From IMG/VR virus record IMGVR_UViG_3300046463_000181, positions 1 through 47,076 of that record: a stretch of 47,076 nucleotides of DNA; one strand, written 5' to 3'. The translations under genes and the position numbers were made by a program. The DNA is from a virus. Under the pieces are notes generated by a model. The model was not told where the DNA came from and searched no databases. It was given only the letters and a program-made list of their open reading frames with translations. Below are positions 14,066 through 21,394 of the stretch, piece after piece; positions within the stretch are counted from its first letter, which is position 1, and each line of letters opens with the position of its first letter.

Positions 14066-14128
14066 TTACTGACCTCCCACCGATGGAGCCGGGAGTGACC
14101 TAACCGGACTGGCCGGGTAGTCGTTCAT
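14066..14128 (-). CDS. Possible 20-codon leader peptide of the PL transcript
   Basis: ATG at 14128 to TAA at 14066. Its last codons overlap the GGAGG of the following ORF. On the RNA, CTCCC within it can pair with GGGAG of that ribosome site (14091-14095 with 14074-14078), and a six-pair stem ATCGGT/ACCGAT can alternatively form around it. Translation of the leader would affect access to the next start. It has no clear ribosome site of its own. Confidence 0.3.
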   Translation of the reverse strand: MNDYPASPVRSLPAPSVGGQ

Positions 14129-14200
14129 GGCGCTGGTTATTAAAGAGCGGCGGGTCTGTTGAGGCCCTTCGCAGTGGCTGTGTGTCGCTGCGATGGGTGA

Positions 14201-14229
14201 ACAATACCGATGGCATTATTATGCGTCAA
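14201..14229 (-). promoter_or_regulatory. Leftward early promoter PL
   Basis: Reading leftward: TTGACG (14229-14224), 17-bp spacer, TATTGT (14206-14201). Both elements are embedded in CI-type operators, and the promoter points into the long minus-strand early operon. The strong -35, exact spacing and operator overlap make this the counterpart of lambda pL. Confidence 0.8.
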
Positions 14230-14242
14230 TACCAATGGCAAT
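14203..14242. promoter_or_regulatory. OL operators (two 15-bp sites)
   Basis: Two imperfect palindromes centred at 14210 (AATACCGATGGCATT) and 14235 (AATACCAATGGCAAT), 25 bp apart centre to centre. They share the half-site AATGCCA with the sites at 15164-15203 and cover the -10 and -35 of PL, so repressor bound here would block the leftward operon. Confidence 0.75.
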
Positions 14243-14260
14243 AATATTTTCAGTAGGCAA

Positions 14261-14289
14261 TAAAAAACCCGCGCTCGGCGGGTTTTATT
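14261..14289 (-). terminator. Terminator downstream of the repressor gene
   Basis: A perfect nine-pair stem AAAACCCGC/GCGGGTTTT (14264-14272, 14278-14286) with a five-base loop begins 13 bp after the repressor stop; the leftward strand ends in a T run. It isolates the repressor transcript from PL. Confidence 0.85.
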
Positions 14290-14301
14290 TGCGTGTCTGG
14301 G

Positions 14302-15129
14302 CTATCTGGCGTACATGCCCCACCAGAATACGTGTCCTAGGATGGCGATTTGCTCCTCTTGCATCTGCATGAAGGTGTATTCCTCATCGGGATGATCGTC
14401 GCGGTTGAAGCTTCGCAGGCGGATTCCCTGTGGAAGCCTAAATAGCTGCTTAACGCGAAGCTGGCCGCCATGATTGATGGCATAAAGGTCGCCATCAATC
14501 ACATCCCCAAGCGCCGTTTTCCCGAGGTCAACCCCAACGGTCGCGCCATCGCGCAGCACCGGCATCATACTGTTGCCGCGTACGGTCACGCATTTTGCGT
14601 GACCGAACTGGACATTATTCTCTCGAAGATTCTTTTTCTTGAATCTAAGGCTTTCACCTACATCCTCCTGGATCACAAAACGCCCCGATCCGGCCGCAAG
14701 CTCTACCTCTCTCAAGAACGGCACCTCCACCTCATCTTCTCGAAGCGGACTTTTTTCATCCCACTCATCTATGTCAGCGAGCTCAGATGCATTCGACGCG
14801 ATGTCACGAAAATCATCATCGACGAGCCGTTTTACAGACGCCTTGGCACGAAGGTCCGTAACGAACCCCATCATTTCAATTATCTGCTGGGCGAGTCGAG
14901 GACTGAAATCCTCTACCGGCACATCTAGGATTTTTGAAAATTCTGCAGCCACCGGGGCGTTGAGTGGGTTCACGCCATTCAGGTAGTGGCTCACCGAGCT
15001 CTGGTTCATATCGAGCGCGTGTGCGAGCTTTTCCTGGGTGAGTCCCAGTTCGCGTTTCTTCGAATTGAATATCGCTTTGAGCTTATCCGACTCGGCTTTT
15101 CTTTCTGGATCTAGGGCTTTCTTGGTCAT
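14302..15129 (-). CDS. cI: CI-type prophage repressor with S24 self-cleavage domain
   Basis: 275 residues. An N-terminal helix-turn-helix (about 28-52: LTQEKLAHALDMNQSSVSHYLNG) binds the operators; a linker contains the Ala146-Gly147 cleavage site (ELAAGSGRF); the C-terminal LexA/UmuD-type domain has the catalytic Ser187 (RGNSMMP) and Lys227 (LRVKQLF). RecA-stimulated autocleavage should therefore induce the prophage on DNA damage. It faces the Cro gene across the OR region. A TAGTAT -10 for its promoter lies at 15154-15159 with a poor -35, as expected of a promoter that its own product activates. Confidence 0.95.
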   Translation of the reverse strand: MTKKALDPERKAESDKLKAIFNSKKRELGLTQEKLAHALDMNQSSVSHYLNGVNPLNAPVAAEFSKILDVPVEDFSPRLAQQIIEMMGFVTDLRAKASVKRLVDDDFRDIASNASELADIDEWDEKSPLREDEVEVPFLREVELAAGSGRFVIQEDVGESLRFKKKNLRENNVQFGHAKCVTVRGNSMMPVLRDGATVGVDLGKTALGDVIDGDLYAINHGGQLRVKQLFRLPQGIRLRSFNRDDHPDEEYTFMQMQEEQIAILGHVFWWGMYAR

Positions 15130-15163
15130 CCGCGAATCTTATTCCCGCCAGTAATACTATCCA

Positions 15164-15203
15164 AATGCCATTGGCATTTACTTTGATAAATGCCATAGGT
15201 AAT
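15164..15203. promoter_or_regulatory. OR operators (two 15-bp sites)
   Basis: One site is a perfect palindrome, AAATGCCA-T-TGGCATTT, centred at 15171; the second, AATGCCATAGGTAAT, is centred at 15196, again 25 bp away. They overlap the -35 and -10 of PR. A degenerate third site may sit near 15148 (ATTCCCGCCAGTAAT), between OR and the repressor start. The match with the OL sites identifies the binding motif of CI and Cro. Confidence 0.8.
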
Positions 15204-15205
15204 AT
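15177..15205 (+). promoter_or_regulatory. Rightward early promoter PR
   Basis: TTTACT (15177-15182), 17-bp spacer, TAATAT (15200-15205), with both hexamers touching operators. Transcription would begin near 15212, just before the Cro ribosome site, and continue through the replication genes. Confidence 0.8.
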
Positions 15206-15235
15206 CTCGCCATGAGTAACCCATGGGAGAAGACC

Positions 15236-15442
15236 ATGAACCGCGTTCACATCAAGGAATTCGCAAATCAACTCGGCCAGACCGAGGCAGCGATCCTCCT
15301 CGGCATGACCCAAGGCGGCCTCAGCAAGGCTATCCGCGTTGGGCGTGACGTTTACGTCACCAAGCAGGAGGACGGCACGTACACCGCAGAAGAGGTGCGT
15401 CCGTTCCCCAGCCAAGCCGTTGCCAAGAAATCAGCCGCTTAA
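15236..15442 (+). CDS. cro: Cro repressor (lambda Cro family)
   Basis: 68 residues from ATG 15236 (GGGAGA six bases upstream); the ATG at 15212 lies at the expected transcript start and has no ribosome site. The sequence parallels lambda Cro along its length: helix-turn-helix QTEAAILLGMTQGGLSKAIRVGR, a strand YVTKQEDGTY, and the terminal EEVRPFPS where lambda has EEVKPFPS. It should bind the same operators as CI and favour lytic growth. Confidence 0.93.
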   Translation: MNRVHIKEFANQLGQTEAAILLGMTQGGLSKAIRVGRDVYVTKQEDGTYTAEEVRPFPSQAVAKKSAA

Positions 15443-15471
15443 ACCCATTCCAATCACACAAGGAAACACAG

Positions 15472-15663
15472 ATGTCGTACTTCGCACCTGACCACCTCCA
15501 CGACAAGCCGACCAAGGTTCGCCTGGACGAGGCGGCTGACGACCTGCTGACAGCAATGGCCCGCTTTCAGCGGACTCAGAAAGCTGTACTCGCTCGCGAA
15601 ATCCTTGAGCGCGGCCTGAACCAAATGATGGAAGAGCTTAACGCGAAAACAGACGTGGCCTGA
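15472..15663 (+). CDS. Small ribbon-helix-helix-like protein
   Basis: 63 residues. TKVRLDEAADDLLTAMARFQRTQKAVLAREILERGL has the strand-helix-helix spacing of CopG/Arc DNA-binding proteins. It follows cro, where lambda has cII, but shows no CII similarity. A regulatory role is inferred from the fold pattern and position. Confidence 0.65.
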   Translation: MSYFAPDHLHDKPTKVRLDEAADDLLTAMARFQRTQKAVLAREILERGLNQMMEELNAKTDVA

Positions 15664-15681
15664 AGTAGCCGAGGAGGCCCT

Positions 15682-15870
15682 GTGCCTGAAAGAAAGCCGC
15701 TGGAAATCCAGCTCGACTGGCAGGGACTCGCTGATCTGGAGCTATTAGCCAGACGCAACGGGGTAACGCCAGAAGAGATGGCCGCAACAATCATGAACCG
15801 GGCGCTGGATCGAATGACCCGGCCACCAAAGAGCCGGAGCAACGTCGCTTCCATAGGACGGAAGGGCTGA
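15682..15870 (+). CDS. Small ribbon-helix-helix-like protein
   Basis: 62 residues, GTG start preceded by GAGGAGG. LEIQLDWQGLADLELLARRNGVTPEEMAATIMNRAL again reads as a strand followed by two helices. It may be a second small regulator, or a partner of the protein at 15472. Confidence 0.6.
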   Translation: MPERKPLEIQLDWQGLADLELLARRNGVTPEEMAATIMNRALDRMTRPPKSRSNVASIGRKG

Positions 15871-15902
15871 TAAGCCCCTCAGGGACTCATGAGGAACTGC
15901 CA

Positions 15903-15998
15903 ATGAAAAAACCATCCACCAAATCGCAGGCACAAAAAAACCGACGGATCAGGTCGGTTCTTTTAACAGCGCTTGCAACAACGTTCTGGAGCGAATAA
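15903..15998 (+). CDS. Micro-ORF, 31 residues, overlapping a terminator-like hairpin
   Basis: ATG at 15903 with GAGGA seven bases upstream; the TAA at 15996 overlaps the ATG of the antirepressor gene (TAATG). A basic N-terminus (MKKPSTKSQAQKNRRIR) precedes a hydrophobic end (SVLLTALATTFWSE). The same bases hold a terminator hairpin, so the ORF may instead be incidental or a coupler through it. Confidence 0.45.
   Translation: MKKPSTKSQAQKNRRIRSVLLTALATTFWSE
15939..15964 (+). terminator. Terminator-like hairpin in the PR transcript
   Basis: AACCGAC (15939-15945) pairs with GTCGGTT (15953-15959) over a seven-base loop, followed by CTTTT and preceded by an A run. Its place, between cro and the replication genes, corresponds to lambda tR1. 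Confidence 0.6.
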
Positions 15999-16849
15999 TG
16001 CCCACTACCCAATCAATCGTCAATACCCCCGCCGGTGTCGCGACACGTTTTTCGAATTTTGAAAACGTGTCGCGTGCTGAAATCGTCAGCCTTGTAGATG
16101 GCGAGGCAGTTACTACCACTCTCGCCATCGCGGCAGGGTGCGAAGTGGATCATGCCAGCGTTATCAAACTGGTCAGAACCTACCAAGCGGACATGGAAGA
16201 GTTTGGAAGGGTCGGATTTGAAATCCAGACCTTTCAAACGGCTGGCGGCCAGCAAGCACGGGAGATTGCAACACTCAATGAGCAGCAATCGACATTACTC
16301 CTTACCTACATGCGCAACAGCGCCATCGTCCGCGACTTCAAAAAGCGACTCGTAAAAGAGTTTTGGCGTATGGCTCACAAGCCTGCTTTCGACATCGCAA
16401 GTCTCAACGACCCTAAAGTCCTGCTGGCCTTGCTGACAGACAACGTCCGCAAGGTTGTCACCCTGGAAGCAGATAACACCGAGCTTTCCCACGAAAACCT
16501 GATGCTCGAGCAGAAGGTCGCCGCCGACGCGCCGAAGACAGCTTTCTTCGACGCAGTGACGGTCACCCACGAAACCTACTCGGTGGCCGAGGCCGCAAAA
16601 CTGATCGGCACCGGCCAGAACCGCCTGATGGCATTCCTGCGCCAGCGCCGCTGGGTAACTCTTCGTAAGAACGAGCCGATGCAAGGCCCGATTGAATCCG
16701 GCTACCTGACGGCGAAGCTCAGCACCTTTGAGCATCCCGAGAACGGCAAGACTACCGTGTCCACGCCTCGCGTCACTGGTAAAGGCCTGACAAAGCTCCA
16801 GGCTCTATGGGCGCGCCGTGACGCTGATCTGCTCGGAGGTGCGCTGTGA
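15998..16849 (+). CDS. Antirepressor: Rha-type N-terminus with KilAC (ANT) C-terminus
   Basis: 283 residues. Residues about 25-115 (VDGEAVTTTLAIAAG, SVIKLVRTYQ, LTYMRNSAIVRDFKKRLVKEF) match the Rha regulatory domain; a coiled linker (LEADNTELSHENLMLEQKV) leads to an ANT/KilAC domain at about 175-270 (SVAEAAKLIGTGQNRLMAFLRQRRWV ... KGLTKLQALW). Such proteins modulate repressor or host regulators during early lytic growth. The codons for residues 13-26 lie in a 14-bp hairpin of a repeat family found elsewhere here, so the very N-terminus may be an inserted element. Confidence 0.9.
   Translation: MPTTQSIVNTPAGVATRFSNFENVSRAEIVSLVDGEAVTTTLAIAAGCEVDHASVIKLVRTYQADMEEFGRVGFEIQTFQTAGGQQAREIATLNEQQSTLLLTYMRNSAIVRDFKKRLVKEFWRMAHKPAFDIASLNDPKVLLALLTDNVRKVVTLEADNTELSHENLMLEQKVAADAPKTAFFDAVTVTHETYSVAEAAKLIGTGQNRLMAFLRQRRWVTLRKNEPMQGPIESGYLTAKLSTFEHPENGKTTVSTPRVTGKGLTKLQALWARRDADLLGGAL
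16035..16074. repeat. Hairpin repeat copy 2 (GTGTCGCGACAC type), inside the antirepressor gene
   Basis: GTGTCGCGACAC (16035-16046) is a perfect 12-bp palindrome. From its centre, CGCGACACGTTTTT (16039-16052) pairs with GAAAACGTGTCGCG (16061-16074) over an eight-base loop, giving 14 pairs. It is translated in frame as part of the antirepressor. Confidence 0.7.
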
Positions 16850-17178
16850 TCACCACTGAACGACTTCAGCTGGCCCTGCGCGTTGCTGATCGCGCATTGG
16901 CTCATCAGCGCGCCATCGACGATCTGGCCGAAGCCCAGCGTCGACTGGATCAAGGATATGCCGACTTCTTCGAAGAGCATGGCCGCCCATTTGACGATCG
17001 CCGTCCGATCAATCCGGAAATTGAAGAATTCTTCCCGGTTATCGACGCGACTCGCCACCTCTACATCAATCGCTGCAACGCCCGTCAAGCCGCCAACACA
17101 GCCAAGCGCAAGCTCAAGCTGGCTGTTCGTGCTGTCGAGCGTTACGACGCAGCCTTTAACCCTCAGGGGGCCGCATGA
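16846..17178 (+). CDS. Phage protein of unknown function
   Basis: 110 residues, GTG start overlapping the antirepressor stop, with GGAGG upstream. Almost wholly helical (ALRVADRALAHQRAIDDLAEAQRRL and a basic C-terminal helix). It is coupled to the replication initiator downstream and may accompany it, but no family is recognised. Confidence 0.65.
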   Translation: MITTERLQLALRVADRALAHQRAIDDLAEAQRRLDQGYADFFEEHGRPFDDRRPINPEIEEFFPVIDATRHLYINRCNARQAANTAKRKLKLAVRAVERYDAAFNPQGAA

Positions 17179-17984
17179 TGGCCAGATCCAGAAATATCAA
17201 ACCGGGGTTCTTCTCGAACGAACACCTGGCTGAAGTAGATTTTGCAACGCGCCTCCTTTTCATTGGCATGTGGACCGAGGCTGATCGGGAAGGGCGCCTG
17301 GAAGATCGCCCGCGACGCCTGAAAATGGCTTTGTTTCCGGCCGACAATGTCGACATCGAAAAGATGCTCGCCGACCTGGATCATCTGGGGTTCATCACGC
17401 GTTACACCGTTGGATCATTCAAGGCCATCCAGATCGTGAACTGGTCGAAGCACCAGAACCCTCACGTCAAAGAGGCGAAGAGCGTAATCCCTGAAATGCC
17501 CGTTTTAGAGCCTTCACAGGAAGAGCATGGTGCTAGCCCGGTGCAAGCACCAGACAAGAACAGTTCTTTCCCGGCTGATTCCCTCTCTCTTGATTCCGGA
17601 TTCCTGATTCCTGATTCCCTCTCTCCGTCGCCTGCTCCGGTGGTGATCGAGGACCTTTTCCCGAAGTTCTGGAAGCTCTATCCCCGCAAGGTCGGGAAGG
17701 ACAAAGCCGAGAAGGCGTGGGCGAAGCTCAAGGTGAACCAGGCGCTGTACGACCTGATGGTCGCGGCTCTGGCCAAGCAGGTTCTGACGCCTGACTGGAC
17801 CAAGGAGCGGGGCCAGTTCATCCCGCACCCTGCGACGTGGCTCAACGGCAAGCGCTGGCAGGACGAGATCCCCGAGCTCGCCAGCAACGTGCACCCGTTC
17901 CCGCAATCCCGCCACACCGGCTTCGCCGAACGCGATTACACCTCCGGATTGAAGCAGCGGGAGGATGGCAGCTATGCGCTCTGA
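17175..17984 (+). CDS. Phage replication initiation protein (O-type)
   Basis: 269 residues. The N-terminal MARSRNIKPGFFSNEHLAEVDFATRLLFIG...RLKMALFP pattern is that of phage replisome organisers with a winged-helix domain; a variable linker (about 105-160) leads to a C-terminal domain (FWKLYPRKVGKDKAEKAW ... PATWLNGKRWQDE) that recruits the loader. Lambda O is the functional analogue, binding the origin, which in such phages often lies in the initiator gene itself. The repeat-rich codons near 17575-17640 (several near-copies of GATTCC) in the linker are a candidate origin region. The gene overlaps the DnaC-like gene. Confidence 0.85.
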   Translation: MMARSRNIKPGFFSNEHLAEVDFATRLLFIGMWTEADREGRLEDRPRRLKMALFPADNVDIEKMLADLDHLGFITRYTVGSFKAIQIVNWSKHQNPHVKEAKSVIPEMPVLEPSQEEHGASPVQAPDKNSSFPADSLSLDSGFLIPDSLSPSPAPVVIEDLFPKFWKLYPRKVGKDKAEKAWAKLKVNQALYDLMVAALAKQVLTPDWTKERGQFIPHPATWLNGKRWQDEIPELASNVHPFPQSRHTGFAERDYTSGLKQREDGSYAL

Positions 17985-18780
17985 GCCAGTCCAAGCCACT
18001 CCAGAACTGCCACCAGGCACTCGCATTCAGCCGGCCGAGTGCGAAACCCACGGCGCCTACGAACAGAAGGTCTATGCCGTGCTGGGCCGCGAACTCAGAA
18101 GCAATTGCCCTGAGTGCAGCCGTATTGCCCGCGAGAAAGCCGACGCGGCCGAGAAGGCCAACAAGGCGATGGAGCTGCGCATGTCCCTCGCTCGCAAGCT
18201 GGGTGACGCGCTGATCCCGAAACGGTTCACCACTCGGACCCTGGGCAACTACCAGGCCGAGAGCGACGGCCAGCGCAAAGCCCTCCGGTTCTGCCAGCAC
18301 TACGTGCAGATCTTTGACGAGATCCTGAAAACGGGTCGCTGCATGGTGCTGATCGGCAAACCCGGTACCGGGAAAACGCACCTCGGCGCCGGCATGGCCA
18401 ACGAGCTGCTGCACAACACGTCGCGCACGGCCGTGTACCGCACTGTCGGCGCAATCCTTCAGGCGATCCGCTCCACGTACGACAAGCACAGCGAACGCAG
18501 CGAGGCCGAGATCCTGTCGAGCCTGATAGATCCCGATCTGCTGGTGCTGGACGAGGTAGGCGTGAGCAAGGAGCAGCCGAGCGACTTCGAGCTGACAACC
18601 CTGTTCGCAATCATCAATGGCCGCTACGAGCAGGAGCGCCCCACGGTGGTGATCTCCAACCTCGAAGCCAGCCAGTTGCCGGCCGCCATGGGTGACCGCT
18701 GCGTCGACCGTCTGCGCGAGGGCGGAATGATCGTGGTCCCGTTCGACTGGGAATCTCAGCGCGGCAAGGAGGGTTTCTGA
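17974..18780 (+). CDS. DnaC-like helicase loader ATPase
   Basis: 268 residues from the ATG at 17974 (GGGAGG nine bases upstream). After an N-terminal CETHG...CPECSR zinc motif come Walker A GKPGTGKTHL (about 128-137) and Walker B LLVLDEVG, followed by sensor residues (VISNLEAS), the order seen in DnaC/IstB-type ATPases. It should load the host DnaB helicase at the phage origin together with the initiator encoded just before it. Confidence 0.9.
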   Translation: MRSEPVQATPELPPGTRIQPAECETHGAYEQKVYAVLGRELRSNCPECSRIAREKADAAEKANKAMELRMSLARKLGDALIPKRFTTRTLGNYQAESDGQRKALRFCQHYVQIFDEILKTGRCMVLIGKPGTGKTHLGAGMANELLHNTSRTAVYRTVGAILQAIRSTYDKHSERSEAEILSSLIDPDLLVLDEVGVSKEQPSDFELTTLFAIINGRYEQERPTVVISNLEASQLPAAMGDRCVDRLREGGMIVVPFDWESQRGKEGF

Positions 18781-18781
18781 A

Positions 18782-19624
18782 ATGAACAAGCAGAATTGCG
18801 TCGAGCCTGATTTTGCGGCCGAAAGTTTTAAATTCCAAAAGCACGCCGCTGAGCTCGGGCTTTGCCTGGACAGACTTCCGGGTGGGTTTTACGTGGAGCA
18901 GAAGACCCAGAGCGCGTGGGCTTCATGGATCCGGCAGGCGGCTATGGACGGCTACACCGAGCTGAAGCGTGCCGCCGAGGCTTGCAAGGATTCGCTCTCT
19001 CTTCGGTATATGGAGAGTCACGGTGAACTCTACATTCGTAATGACCATGGCATCGTGTTTGATGTGCATCGGAACCGGTCCTTTCCGGAAATCATGGAAA
19101 CCAACAAGGCCTACGCCGATCTGGTGCTGGCGGCCCGACCTTCCGCGGTGCTGTCCTTGATCGCCGAGTTCGAGGCTCTGAAGGGACCGCATGACTGGCT
19201 GGCGGAAGACCTGATCAAAGAGTTGGTCGACAACGCCCAGTCATTTCAGGAAAACGCATGTGAAGAAGGGGAAGACCCCTTCGTGGTTGTCCTTCTAGCT
19301 GCCGCATCCCGCATCCGTAGGCAGGAAGCGAACATCGAACAGATGAAGGCTGGCTTCAAAAACTTTCACCGCAGCCTATGCGAGCGATTTGGCTACTTCC
19401 ACGACGAGGCCGACTGGCAACGTGATCAGCTTTCGCTGGAAGAGCATATCGCCACCCAGTTCAGCCACGTCAGCGCGGAGAACGCTGCGCTGCGTGGACA
19501 GGTCGAGGCGTTGCAACGTGGCGCGGGCCAGCTGCAGGAAGAGAACGAGGCTCTGCGCAAAGAGCGGGAGAAGTTGGCCGAGGACAAGCAGGGCCTGCTC
19601 GAAGACTTTGCGGGGTGCCTATGA
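18782..19624 (+). CDS. Ead/Ea22-like phage protein with C-terminal coiled coil
   Basis: 280 residues, preceded by AAGGAGG. The central LIAEFEALKGPHDWLAEDLIKELVDNA and FVVVLLAAASRIRRQEANIEQMK resemble Ead/Ea22-type proteins found in early regions of lambdoid phages. The last 60 residues form a coiled coil (ENAALRGQVEALQ ... KEREKLAEDKQGLL). The function of this group is not established. Confidence 0.65.
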   Translation: MNKQNCVEPDFAAESFKFQKHAAELGLCLDRLPGGFYVEQKTQSAWASWIRQAAMDGYTELKRAAEACKDSLSLRYMESHGELYIRNDHGIVFDVHRNRSFPEIMETNKAYADLVLAARPSAVLSLIAEFEALKGPHDWLAEDLIKELVDNAQSFQENACEEGEDPFVVVLLAAASRIRRQEANIEQMKAGFKNFHRSLCERFGYFHDEADWQRDQLSLEEHIATQFSHVSAENAALRGQVEALQRGAGQLQEENEALRKEREKLAEDKQGLLEDFAGCL

Positions 19625-20091
19625 CCGACAAGATCAGCGTCAACTGCCAGGCCAAGCTCTCCGAAGCCATCACCGCGCTCAGCACCATGTTCCGCGACAA
19701 GAAGTTCGTCGTCGTATCGCTGCGCCCGGGAAAGGACCGCACGCTCGATCAAAACCGGCTGTGGTTCGCGATGTACAAGCGCATCGCGGAAATGACCCAG
19801 ATCGGAGATGAGGCTGAAGCCCGGCGCTACTGCAAGCTGCACATTGGCGTGCAGATCCTGCTGAACGAGGATGCCGGGTTCCAGGCGGAGTGGTACCGGG
19901 TGATGCGTCACCTGCCATACGAAACGAAGCTGGACATGATGGGGGGTTGCCATTTGTTCGGCCCGGATGGCTTCCCGGTGACCAGTCTGTTCAATCGTTC
20001 CCAGGGCATTGCCTACACCGATCGCATTGTCGCGCGCTTCGCACCGCAGGGCGTGTACTTCGATGATCTGTTGAGCCAGGAGGCTGCATGA
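19621..20091 (+). CDS. NinB-like recombination protein
   Basis: 156 residues from the ATG that overlaps the preceding stop. The stretch VVVSLRPGKDRTLDQNRLWFAMYKRIAEM corresponds to the 'RSLDQNRKLWACLGDVSRQV' core of lambda NinB. The remainder is more divergent and continues into a DFPVTSLFN-type end seen in other phage proteins. It sits directly before NinG, as in the lambda nin region, which supports a role in phage recombination. Confidence 0.6.
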   Translation: MTDKISVNCQAKLSEAITALSTMFRDKKFVVVSLRPGKDRTLDQNRLWFAMYKRIAEMTQIGDEAEARRYCKLHIGVQILLNEDAGFQAEWYRVMRHLPYETKLDMMGGCHLFGPDGFPVTSLFNRSQGIAYTDRIVARFAPQGVYFDDLLSQEAA

Positions 20092-20690
20092 CGATTGAAC
20101 GGAAGCAACCCAAACCGAAGAAATGCCGCGTTGCTACTTGCAGGGCCTCATTCGTCCCATCGCGGATGGGGCAGGCAGTTTGCAGCCCTGGGTGCGCATT
20201 GATCGATGCGCCGAAGAATCAGGACAAAGCCCGCAAGGCAATCGCCCAGCGCGACCGTCGAGAGATCAAGGTTCGCAAGGAGAGTCTGAAGAGCAGGGCG
20301 GATCATCTGCGCGAAGCCCAGGCCGCCGTGAACGAGTACGTCCGCCTGCGTGATGCGCACCTGCCGTGCATCAGCTGCGACTCGATGCCGAACGACAATG
20401 ACCTCATGACCGGCAGCCGCTGGGATGCTGGGCACTACCGGTCGGTCGGCGCCCGCCCGGAGCTGCGCTTCGAGCCGCTGAACATCCATCGCCAGTGCGT
20501 GAAGTGCAACCGCAACCTGTCCGGCAACGCGGTCGAGTACCGAATTCGGTTGGTGCAGCGCATTGGCGCCGAAACCGTGGCTTGGCTCGAAGGGCCTCAC
20601 GAGCCCCGCAAGTACACCGTCGAAGAAATCAAAACCATCAAGTCCGAATACCGGGCAAAAACAAGAGAGCTGAAGGGGAGAGCAGCATGA
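20088..20690 (+). CDS. ninG: NinG/Rap-type Holliday junction protein
   Basis: 200 residues. Cysteine motifs KKCRVATCRASFVPSR...CSPGC near the N-terminus and CISCD...DAGHYRSVGARPELRFEPLNIHRQCVKCNR in the second half are the hallmark of the NinG (Rap) family, which processes recombination intermediates. AGGAGG precedes an ATG that overlaps the previous stop. The GHY...CVKCN part resembles an HNH-like metal-binding core. Confidence 0.92.
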   Translation: MTIERKQPKPKKCRVATCRASFVPSRMGQAVCSPGCALIDAPKNQDKARKAIAQRDRREIKVRKESLKSRADHLREAQAAVNEYVRLRDAHLPCISCDSMPNDNDLMTGSRWDAGHYRSVGARPELRFEPLNIHRQCVKCNRNLSGNAVEYRIRLVQRIGAETVAWLEGPHEPRKYTVEEIKTIKSEYRAKTRELKGRAA

Positions 20691-21268
20691 AGATCAACTC
20701 AGCACGACAGGCGTGGCACGACTGCAAATACAACCCGGCCCCCGGCCAGTCCTCGGACGTTGTCCAGCTTGGGGTGGTGGTGCAGAGCACGGAACGCGGC
20801 CCAACGGCGAGTCATGCGATACACGGCGCCATGGCCGGCCACATCCAGTCGGTAATCGCTCGGCTGCACCCGCAGATCCGCGTCTTCGGTGATTTCATGT
20901 ACGCCGCCGAGCAGAGCGACGACATCCGCGAGGCGGCCGAAGATGTGGTGTTCCTGCTGGTGCAAAACAGATCGCCACGGATGACTGCGGCCAAGCGCGA
21001 AAAGCTGGAGTACGTGGTGAAGGGCGTCATGAGCCGGTACCGCTACATGCACCAAGGTGGACAGTCGGCCAATGAGGACCCGCTCGCCAACGCCGAGAAG
21101 TTCCGGGCGTGGCTGTGGCAGGTGTACGGGGTTCGGTTGGAGTCGTGCAACTGGGAGCGGGATTGGGGTGGTGTGCTGCAACTGATTTTCGAGTGCTGCG
21201 AGGATCTTGATCGCCGTGCACTGAGTCCAGTTGCTGCGGTAATTTACGAAATGCGTGAGGCCGCTTGA
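20687..21268 (+). CDS. Probable late regulator at the Q position, family uncertain
   Basis: 193 residues from ATG 20687, which overlaps the ninG stop. It ends 84 bp before a terminator that opens the late leader, the place of the Q antiterminator in lambda-like phages. Helical throughout (AKREKLEYVVKGVMSRYRYM; FRAWLWQVYGVRL); no Q family motif or zinc finger is visible. The function is inferred from position alone. Confidence 0.55.
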   Translation: MKINSARQAWHDCKYNPAPGQSSDVVQLGVVVQSTERGPTASHAIHGAMAGHIQSVIARLHPQIRVFGDFMYAAEQSDDIREAAEDVVFLLVQNRSPRMTAAKREKLEYVVKGVMSRYRYMHQGGQSANEDPLANAEKFRAWLWQVYGVRLESCNWERDWGGVLQLIFECCEDLDRRALSPVAAVIYEMREAA

Positions 21269-21352
21269 GGGCCTATTGCGTTCCCGTGCGGCTCATGGCA
21301 TGATTTCGCCACTGTTAGAGTTTTGCCTCCGGCAACTTACTCATGATTCAAG

Positions 21353-21380
21353 AAAACCCGGCCATCGTGCCGGGTTTTTT
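21353..21380 (+). terminator. Rho-independent terminator at the head of the late region
   Basis: AAAACCCGGC (21353-21362) and GCCGGGTTTT (21369-21378), six-base loop, T run. A strong terminator between the putative regulator and the tRNAs, comparable to a tR' site read through by Q. Confidence 0.9.
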
Positions 21381-21394
21381 ATTGCCTGAAATTC

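Larger units (their letters stand above)
13859..14200 (-). other. PL leader region
   Basis: About 340 bp between PL and the first full-length early gene. It contains a 20-codon ORF (14066-14128), an interrupted 38-codon ORF (13946-14061), and a hairpin ATGCCGC/GCGGCAT at 13882-13904. Such a position is where lambda has nutL; no boxA/boxB pair could be recognised with confidence. Confidence 0.5.

Noticed and set aside
15139-15156. Possible third OR operator (ATTCCCGCCAGTAAT)
   Set aside because: Only partial symmetry and an irregular 23-bp spacing from the next site; mentioned as possible but not counted.
15212-15235. Upstream ATG as the Cro start
   Set aside because: It would coincide with the transcription start predicted from PR; ATG 15236 has a ribosome site and gives better alignment with lambda Cro.
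17842-18789. Long minus-strand ORF (315 codons) opposite the DnaC-like gene
   Set aside because: It is an antisense shadow of the high-GC replication genes; the plus strand has clear motifs and ribosome sites, and the antisense product has low-complexity composition.
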